Assembly (NCBI GenBank): GCA_915070235.1
Contig: CAJZFM010000033.1
Span: 1-12,451 of the forward strand
DNA length: 12,451 nt
Direction of reading: 5' to 3'
DNA from: an uncultured Capnocytophaga sp.
Lineage (GTDB): Bacteria > Bacteroidota > Bacteroidia > Flavobacteriales > Flavobacteriaceae
In this document: piece by piece, positions 7,328 through 12,451 of the stretch
Layout: each line of letters begins with the position of its first letter
Numbering within the stretch: the first letter of the stretch is position 1
Position numbers and translations under genes: made by a program
Notes under the pieces: model-generated
What the model was told of the DNA's origin: nothing
The model's input: the letters and a program-made list of their open reading frames with translations, nothing else
The model's database searches: none

Positions 7328-8509
7328 CTATGGCTTATAACAGTCTATAGCCTCTAAAATAATCGCGCAAGCCTTTTCAATCTCTTCCTTACTAATGGTC
7401 AGTGGTGGAGAGATTCTCACTGCTCTAAGTTCAAAGAGCAACCAAAAGAAGATATACCCTCTTTGGTGTGCATAAAGGATTATGTGATTGGCCAAGTCCT
7501 CGCTCTCCATAATAGCGGCTAACATGAGTCCCTTGCCATTGACCGATTTTATCTTAGGGTGCTTGAGGAGCTTGCGGAAAAGCTGTTCCTTCTCAAGAGT
7601 TTCCTGTATAAGAGAAGTGGTAAGCAGCTCATTGAGTGTTGCCAAAGAGGCAGCTGCCACTACAGGATTTCCTCCGAAGGTAGTGATGTGAGACATCTTG
7701 GGCTTATCGGCCAAAAGGTGCATCAACTCATAAGAAGCCACAAAAGCACCACAAGGCAGTCCGCTGGCCATTCCTTTACCAATGGCTATAATATCGGGTA
7801 CTACATTATAGTTCTGAAAACCAAAGAGCTTGCCTGTACGACCAAAGCCAGGTTGTATCTCGTCCAAGATAAGCAGGGCACCCACCTCTTGGCAGCGTTG
7901 TTTCACCTTTGCCAAGTAGTCATTCTCAGGGGTGATAAAGCCCGCACCTCCTTGAATAGTCTCCAAAACTACTCCTGCGGTTCGGGTGGTAATCTTCTGA
8001 AGTTCTGCTTCATTGTTGAACTGAATCCAAGCCACATCGGGTAGGAGCGGACGAAAAGGTTGCTTGCGCAATTCATAGTCCATGATACTAAGCGAGCCTT
8101 GTGTATTGCCATGGTAAGCCTTGCGGGCAGCTATAATTTGGGAGCGCCCCGTAGCACGCTTGGCCAGCTTGATACTCCCCTCAATGGCCTCGGTACCTGA
8201 ATTGACCAAATAAGTTGTTTCCAAAGGTGCGGGTAGATTTTCAGCCAAGCGCTTACAGTAGTCCACCGCTGGTGATTGTGCATACTCTCCATAGACCATT
8301 ACGTGCATATACTTTGCCGCTTGCTCTTGTATAGCCTTGACCACTTTGGGGTGACAATGGCCTAAGGTACAAGCCGATACTCCCGCTACCAAGTCCAAAT
8401 AAGCCTTTCCTTGGGTATCATAGATATAAGAGCCTTCAGCACGAGCCACCTCTAATCCCAAGGGGTACAGAGAGGTTGGGGCTTGATAATGTAAAAAGTC
8501 TTCTTTCAT
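7328..8509 (-). CDS. Class III PLP-dependent aminotransferase (acetylornithine-aminotransferase-like)
   Basis: A 393-aa fold-type I, class III aminotransferase that would move an amino group from an omega-amine donor to a keto-acid, using PLP in the cytoplasm. Seen: NSGTEAIEGSIKLAK (103-117) for phosphate binding, AYHGNTQGSLS, E183 in VLETIQGG, LILDEIQPGFGRTG with the PLP-ring aspartate D216, the Schiff-base lysine K245 in IAIGKGMASGLP, and TTFGGNP (276-282). Acetylornithine, ornithine and related aminotransferases share all of these, and no arginine-biosynthesis neighbours are present, so the substrate is open and I give no symbol. The ATG at 8509 lies one base after the aat stop codon, implying tight translational coupling. 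Its 3' end meets dnaG with one base between the stop codons. Confidence 0.9.
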   Translation of the reverse strand: MKEDFLHYQAPTSLYPLGLEVARAEGSYIYDTQGKAYLDLVAGVSACTLGHCHPKVVKAIQEQAAKYMHVMVYGEYAQSPAVDYCKRLAENLPAPLETTYLVNSGTEAIEGSIKLAKRATGRSQIIAARKAYHGNTQGSLSIMDYELRKQPFRPLLPDVAWIQFNNEAELQKITTRTAGVVLETIQGGAGFITPENDYLAKVKQRCQEVGALLILDEIQPGFGRTGKLFGFQNYNVVPDIIAIGKGMASGLPCGAFVASYELMHLLADKPKMSHITTFGGNPVVAAASLATLNELLTTSLIQETLEKEQLFRKLLKHPKIKSVNGKGLMLAAIMESEDLANHIILYAHQRGYIFFWLLFELRAVRISPPLTISKEEIEKACAIILEAIDCYKP

Positions 8510-8510
8510 T

Positions 8511-9188
8511 TTATGATGCTTTCATTTTCTTGATTCTAAGACGTATATTGCCTTCTAAGAGATATTTCATATATTCAGAGCGAAGGATTTCATAGGCACC
8601 TAAGCTCTCCAAGTGTTCGTTATACACTTGGCAATCCAGTAGCAAATAGTCCTTTTCCTTGAGATCTTGCAGAAGAGTATAGAAAGCTACTTTGCTGGCG
8701 TTGGACACCTTGGAGAACATACTCTCCCCACAGAAGATGCCATTACCTATATCCACCCCATAGAGTCCGCCTACTAATTTCTTATTCTGCCATACTTCCA
8801 CCGAGCGAGCCAGCCCCATCTCGTGGAGTTTGGTATATGCTTCCACTATTTCATCACTGATCCAAGTGCCTTGTTGGTCTTTGCGATAGATGTTCTTGCA
8901 AGTGGTAATCACTTGGTAGAAGTCTTTGTTAAAGGTTATGTCAAATATTTTTCTATTGAAGATATTGTGCATGCTCTTGTGCATGGTATAATGCTTTGGT
9001 ACCACTACCATACGCTTTTGGGGAGCCCACCAGAGTATAGGTTCGTCCTCATTATACCAAGGGAATACCCCACTCTTATAAGCCAGCAAAAGACGTGGTA
9101 TGGAGAGGTCTCCTCCTATGGCAAGTATTCCTGTTTTGTCGGCTTGCTCCACTGGAGGAAAATAAAGATTTTGGGTTAATATGTACAT
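8511..9188 (-). CDS. aat: Leucyl/phenylalanyl-tRNA-protein transferase
   Basis: Attaches Leu or Phe from aminoacyl-tRNA to proteins with N-terminal Arg or Lys, marking them for ClpS/ClpAP degradation (N-end rule). The protein is 225 aa, typical. Seen: FPPVEQAD, GILAIGGDLS (20-29), LLAYKSGVFPWY (34-45), WWAPQKRMV, GTWIS (107-111), GLARSVEVW, GGLYGVDIG, and the active-site segments CGESMFSKVSNASK (E155) and LLLDCQ (D185, Q187). The start ATG at 9188 lies within the 8-bp palindrome ATGTACAT. It follows the porin gene by 44 nt with no promoter consensus in between, and overlaps transcriptionally with the aminotransferase gene 1 nt downstream. No clpS is visible in this window. Confidence 0.96.
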   Translation of the reverse strand: MYILTQNLYFPPVEQADKTGILAIGGDLSIPRLLLAYKSGVFPWYNEDEPILWWAPQKRMVVVPKHYTMHKSMHNIFNRKIFDITFNKDFYQVITTCKNIYRKDQQGTWISDEIVEAYTKLHEMGLARSVEVWQNKKLVGGLYGVDIGNGIFCGESMFSKVSNASKVAFYTLLQDLKEKDYLLLDCQVYNEHLESLGAYEILRSEYMKYLLEGNIRLRIKKMKAS

Positions 9189-9232
9189 TGATAATGATGA
9201 TATTAGGGTATATAAGTTTTTAAGAAATATTT

Positions 9233-11164
9233 CTACTTAAAGAAATACCATATAATACCTAAGCGCACTTTCCAGTCACGATAAGGTTGAGCAGGAGCCG
9301 CATAATAGTTGTAATTACCAAGTAAGGCCTCAAGGTGCTCTACCGTAAAGAAGATACGCATAGTTCTTACCTTTGCATTGAGGAAGAAATCAGTCACTGA
9401 ATAGTTCCCTATCTTCTGATCAGTCTGTACTTGGAAATCAGCCAATAGTGGATTATACTCGTTAGCATAATAGTTAGTAAAATACTTAAAAGTAAGTCCT
9501 GTCTGCAAATACATGGCTTTTTTGAACATGTAGGAGCTGAAATAGAGCGTATTGCGGGTGGTGAAGGTAGGGACATTAAAAATGTACTCTCCTTGCTGTA
9601 GCACTTGCTGATACATCAGGGTGTTGTCCAAGCCCCAATTACCCAAGCGAAACTCTTTCTCTCCTACCAGTTTCAGGTACTGTATATTACCTGTGTATTG
9701 CTGAGGTTTGGGTTGTTTTTTTGTTCCATTGATATTGGTTTTAAGTTCAAAATAAGTATAGTTATTGATATTAGTAATATCCAATGAGAGGTTTCCCCAT
9801 TGGGAACGGAGACCACCATAGATGGTCTGAATGTTTTCCTTAGAAAAGTCATCAAAGTGATACCAATTATAATTCTTATAATCACTCTGATAGAGTAAAA
9901 AGTTAAAGTTAGGTAGCTTGGAAGTGATATTAATCCCTGCAAATAGCTTATTTTGTTCATTAAAGTTGTAAGACAAATCTCCTTGGAGCTTGGTTCCTAA
10001 TATCTTTCCAATAATCATTTGCTCTCCTTCGGCATTGATATAGAATCCCTTGTAATTCTTTTTCCACTGAAGTCCTAATCCGTAATCGGTTCCCTTTATC
10101 TGGTGTGGAATAAAGTTGCCCGATGTATCTATGAAGATCCCTTTGGCAAAATAATTATAAAAATAGGACTTTCCATATACAAATGTTTTGCCCAAATAAG
10201 GCAGAGAAAGCTCCGCTCCCAGCTTGTTGGTCAGTGCTCTAAGAGACAGCTTGTCTCGAAGATCCTTAAGGGTAAAGCTCTCCCCAAAGAAGTTATCTGC
10301 TGCTACAGCTTTTTGGGTATAATAATAGTTCTCTGTCTGATACTCAAACAAATGCTTCAAGAGTATTTCCGAATCACCATTCTGAGATGGTCTTAGGAAA
10401 TTATACTGATGTTGCAAGAAATAACGCTTTAGATTCTGCTGAGAAGTTACGTCCGAAAGGGCAATATCCAATCGGGCACGATTGCGAAACTGCTCATCTC
10501 CCCCATGGAATTGGTCAGGGTATAGCAATCCCCCATTCTCTTGGCGGTCTATTTCCTCATTGGCATAGTGGGACATCACTAAGTACTTTCCGTTCTTTGA
10601 CAAATAAGAGAAGCCCGCAAAGAAATTCCCTATAGAGGAGAGGATATTCTTGTAATCTCCCAAAGAACGTAGGGCATTATAACGTACAAAAAGGTTAAAT
10701 TCAGGCGATAGGTTAGCCGAGAAAAAGGACTGTAACATTTGCCCCTGTGAGAGTCCCGACTTGAATGAAAATTCTGTCATGGGCGTGGGCACTCTGTAGT
10801 AGAAGACATCTTCGGCCGATGAAAAATAAAAACTATTTCCTCGCATTCCCAATCGTGGGGAAAGTGCTGTATGCTTAAAATCATACGCCAGTGTCGTATA
10901 GGTCTGCCCCATATTCTGGAAAGGTACGTAGGCAAACATATCCTTTCTTACAGGATTTTGCTTATACATTGCCTTGAGCGTAAGGGTGGTATCTATCGTT
11001 ATGGTATCTCGCGTTATAGAAATATACTTATAATCCTGCGAAGAGAGTATAATACTGTCTTTTTTCTTAGGCAGGGGTCTTATAGATTTGAAACGAATAC
11101 TATCCTGAGCAATAGCTCCTACGGATAGGAATAAGGCTATAAAGAAAAGTAGTTTTTTGAGCAT
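9233..11164 (-). CDS. Putative outer-membrane porin (Porin_10-like beta-barrel)
   Basis: A 643-aa secreted protein of the Bacteroidota putative porin family (Porin_10, PF14121, by recollection). It starts with a clear Sec signal peptide, MLKKLLFFIALFLSVGAIA, with likely cleavage before Q20. A polar, charged stretch follows (to about residue 60), then a long region of alternating aromatic and polar residues typical of membrane beta-strands, ending in WKVRLGIIWYFFK with aromatic residues near the C-terminus. The many Tyr/Phe/Asn strands (for example NLFVRYNALRSLGDY, FLNAKVRTMRIFFTVE) support an outer-membrane barrel. There is no TonB box or SusC plug signature, so it is unlikely to be a TonB-dependent receptor. 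Solute and gating are unknown. It lies downstream of the ureohydrolase-like gene and upstream of aat. Confidence 0.85.
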   Translation of the reverse strand: MLKKLLFFIALFLSVGAIAQDSIRFKSIRPLPKKKDSIILSSQDYKYISITRDTITIDTTLTLKAMYKQNPVRKDMFAYVPFQNMGQTYTTLAYDFKHTALSPRLGMRGNSFYFSSAEDVFYYRVPTPMTEFSFKSGLSQGQMLQSFFSANLSPEFNLFVRYNALRSLGDYKNILSSIGNFFAGFSYLSKNGKYLVMSHYANEEIDRQENGGLLYPDQFHGGDEQFRNRARLDIALSDVTSQQNLKRYFLQHQYNFLRPSQNGDSEILLKHLFEYQTENYYYTQKAVAADNFFGESFTLKDLRDKLSLRALTNKLGAELSLPYLGKTFVYGKSYFYNYFAKGIFIDTSGNFIPHQIKGTDYGLGLQWKKNYKGFYINAEGEQMIIGKILGTKLQGDLSYNFNEQNKLFAGINITSKLPNFNFLLYQSDYKNYNWYHFDDFSKENIQTIYGGLRSQWGNLSLDITNINNYTYFELKTNINGTKKQPKPQQYTGNIQYLKLVGEKEFRLGNWGLDNTLMYQQVLQQGEYIFNVPTFTTRNTLYFSSYMFKKAMYLQTGLTFKYFTNYYANEYNPLLADFQVQTDQKIGNYSVTDFFLNAKVRTMRIFFTVEHLEALLGNYNYYAAPAQPYRDWKVRLGIIWYFFK

Positions 11165-11169
11165 ACTTT

Positions 11170-11239
11170 TTATTAGTTGTTAGTTGTTAGTGAAGAGTTA
11201 CTATAGCCGCTCTTCACTTTTCACTCTTCATTCTTTACT
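11170..11239 (-). repeat. Degenerate heptamer array between the ureohydrolase-like gene and the porin gene
   Basis: The strip can be divided into ten consecutive 7-nt units. Plus-strand reading: TTATTAG, TTGTTAG, TTGTTAG, TGAAGAG, TTACTAT, AGCCGCT, CTTCACT, TTTCACT, CTTCATT, CTTTACT. The units nearer the ureohydrolase gene read AGTGAAA/AATGAAG in its sense direction. Those nearer the porin have the other polarity. The array touches the ureohydrolase stop codon (11239-11241). It is related to, but more diverged than, the arrays at the ends of prfB and truA. No -7 promoter consensus occurs here, so the porin gene may depend on the upstream promoter. Confidence 0.6.
11189..11218 (-). other. 9-bp perfect inverted repeat (intercistronic hairpin)
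   Basis: AGTGAAGAG at 11189-11197 pairs exactly with CTCTTCACT at 11210-11218 around a 12-nt loop. It lies between the ureohydrolase stop and the porin start, inside the heptamer array. In the minus-strand transcript it is not followed by a U-run, so it is not a convincing intrinsic terminator. It could stabilise or separate the upstream and downstream parts of the mRNA. Confidence 0.55.
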
Positions 11240-12342
11240 TAATTCAGAGATCTTTGATGGAGATTCCACCAGCGCAAAGGGATTTCCCCTTCAAGGGCTT
11301 TTTGGTAATCTCGCTCGGTACAAGGCAGCATAAAGGCTCCTTTGGAGGATTCGCTGGGGAGAATCCACCAGCGTCCTGTACGATTGCTTTTATAGAACTC
11401 TATAGTGAAATCCTCTAAGAGCACTATGTATTTGGTATAATTCTTATCCTCAATAGTAGGAAACTCTTTGATACGATAGTTGATGCCCTCTATAAAGTAC
11501 CAAAGCACCTCCCCTACCAGCATCTTTCCTCGTTCGGAGACAGGCGGATTGAAAATGCCCAATACCGAAGTTTGTGAGCTAAGCCCTGCATAACGGCTTA
11601 TGGTACAGATCTCTCTGGCCGTGAACCCATTGACAAATCCCTTAGGCATATCGGTATCAGAGGCTTGCACCGAGGTCATATCAATACTCACTAGGTCCGT
11701 ATTGCGCAAAATAGGTTCTACCTGCTCCATATAGCTGGTAATCTCGCCCAAACGGTAGCTTTCAAAGAACATCTTTTGGAGTAAATCAATAGACTCCTGA
11801 GGGTTATAATAGGTTTGGTAACCAATATTGGTAAAATGATTCAACTGAGTAGGCGTTTCCATAAGGATACGACTCATATAGCTATCCTCAGCAAAAATCT
11901 CATACTCATTGGAAAAGCCAAAGAGCGCATTCACACAGGCAATATTTACCATTTGCTCCATCGTATCAAAAGCGCGATAGAGTGCGTAGGTATTCTCCGC
12001 CCCTTCAGCCAAGAGTATAGGTATTATCCCCTGCTTGAGCAAGTGGGTAGTTACTTCTTTTATAGCTACAAAAGTATCTTCTTGGGTGGTTCCTTCGGGA
12101 ATATTTCCTAAATCGGCCAATGAAATGTCCCAATTACCATAATAAAGGCTATAAAAAGCATCTCTGAATGAGTTTTTCAGAATATTTTCGCTATTAGAGA
12201 GTGAGAAAATAGCCACTTGTACCCCTGAGAGGTCTGGTAAGCCTTCTTTTCGGGTATGTTTTCTTATTTTCCCTCCGATGGTTTGGGAAATATATTTCTT
12301 TTGAACAAAAAAATCTTCTATAGGATATAAAAAATCTAACAC
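11239..12342 (-). CDS. Ureohydrolase-fold protein with degenerate metal site (annotated formimidoylglutamase/arginase in relatives)
   Basis: A 367-aa protein resembling the arginase-family proteins of Flavobacteriia by overall pattern (GNWDISLADLGNI, IPILLAEGAENTYALYRAF, NHFTNIGYQTYYN, LVSIDMTSVQASD, FTAREICTISRYAG). True ureohydrolases bind two Mn ions through GGDHS, DAHxD and DxD. Here the first motif aligns with AEGAE (112-116, His position is A115) and the second with NALFG (138-142). In the third, D221 is kept but its partner is T223. Only one of six ligands therefore survives, and arginase or formimidoylglutamase activity is unlikely. The start is GTG at 12342; an in-frame stop lies 15 nt upstream and LDFLYPIEDFF matches my memory of relatives' N-termini. 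A role as a non-catalytic scaffold or sensor is possible but unproven. First gene of the minus-strand block. Confidence 0.8.
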   Translation of the reverse strand: MLDFLYPIEDFFVQKKYISQTIGGKIRKHTRKEGLPDLSGVQVAIFSLSNSENILKNSFRDAFYSLYYGNWDISLADLGNIPEGTTQEDTFVAIKEVTTHLLKQGIIPILLAEGAENTYALYRAFDTMEQMVNIACVNALFGFSNEYEIFAEDSYMSRILMETPTQLNHFTNIGYQTYYNPQESIDLLQKMFFESYRLGEITSYMEQVEPILRNTDLVSIDMTSVQASDTDMPKGFVNGFTAREICTISRYAGLSSQTSVLGIFNPPVSERGKMLVGEVLWYFIEGINYRIKEFPTIEDKNYTKYIVLLEDFTIEFYKSNRTGRWWILPSESSKGAFMLPCTERDYQKALEGEIPLRWWNLHQRSLN

Positions 12343-12396
12343 TATTCTAAAAAATTAGGTAGCAGACGAAAAATTGTCCCTCGATTAAATCTTGTG

Positions 12397-12404
12397 CAAA
12401 AATA
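12397..12404 (-). promoter_or_regulatory. Bacteroidota -7 promoter element for the ureohydrolase-porin-aat block
   Basis: The minus strand reads TATTTTTG, a perfect TAnnTTTG match. A TTG at 12423-12421 lies 16 nt upstream and may serve as the -33 element, a slightly short spacing. The transcript would start near 12391, about 49 nt before the GTG at 12342. The region to the window edge is AT-rich and shows no gene. Confidence 0.5.
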
Positions 12405-12451
12405 CATATTAAAAACCGTACAATAGTAAAATTAGGAGAGTTTGTGAATAA

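Noticed and set aside
7332..7352. Imperfect hairpin GGCTTATA...TATAGCC as a bidirectional terminator between dnaG and the aminotransferase gene
   Set aside because: Short, bulged, AT-rich stem inside the aminotransferase coding sequence with no T-run on either side; too weak to call.
7328..8509. Calling the aminotransferase argD
   Set aside because: Class III motifs are shared by several enzymes with different substrates, and no arginine-pathway genes are adjacent.
9223..9234. 12-bp palindrome AGAAATATTTCT at the porin stop codon as a terminator or operator
   Set aside because: Fully AT-rich with no loop or U-run; such palindromes are expected by chance in this composition.

Overview
The window looks like chromosomal housekeeping DNA from a member of the Bacteroidota, most likely class Flavobacteriia. 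The protein character fits Capnocytophaga or a relative, but that genus call is from memory of the family only. Support comes from the moderate-to-low GC content, several perfect matches to the Bacteroidota -7 promoter element TAnnTTTG, a flavobacterial-type primase, a Porin_10-type outer-membrane protein and an arginase-fold protein of the kind common in this class. I see no rRNA, tRNA, CRISPR array, transposase, phage gene or other sign of a mobile element.

Layout: (1) Minus strand, 1-3281: prfB (release factor 2) followed downstream by topA (topoisomerase I), which runs off the left edge. (2) An AT-rich divergent promoter region, 3282-3515. (3) Plus strand, 3516-7326: tsaC (t6A37 tRNA modification), truA (pseudouridine 38-40), a small VOC/glyoxalase-like metalloprotein and dnaG (primase), closely packed and probably one transcript. 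(4) Minus strand, 12342-7328: a degenerate ureohydrolase (annotated as formimidoylglutamase/arginase in relatives), a putative porin, aat (leucyl/phenylalanyl-tRNA-protein transferase) and a class III PLP aminotransferase. The aminotransferase ends one base from the end of dnaG, so the two convergent blocks meet with no intergenic space.

The left half is mainly translation and DNA maintenance: RF2, two tRNA modification enzymes, topoisomerase and primase. The right half combines N-end-rule tagging (aat), an outer-membrane beta-barrel and two enzymes or pseudo-enzymes of uncertain substrate.

No complete new system is visible. The points worth a second look are: (a) 7-nt tandem arrays of the TAATGAC type that begin inside the final codons of prfB and truA and supply or flank their stop codons, with a related array after the ureohydrolase gene; (b) a primase whose zinc-binding site has lost all four ligands; (c) a ureohydrolase-fold protein with only one of six metal ligands left; (d) a prfB that is a single open frame, with a vestige of the usual programmed frameshift site; and (e) the one-base convergent junction of dnaG with the aminotransferase gene.
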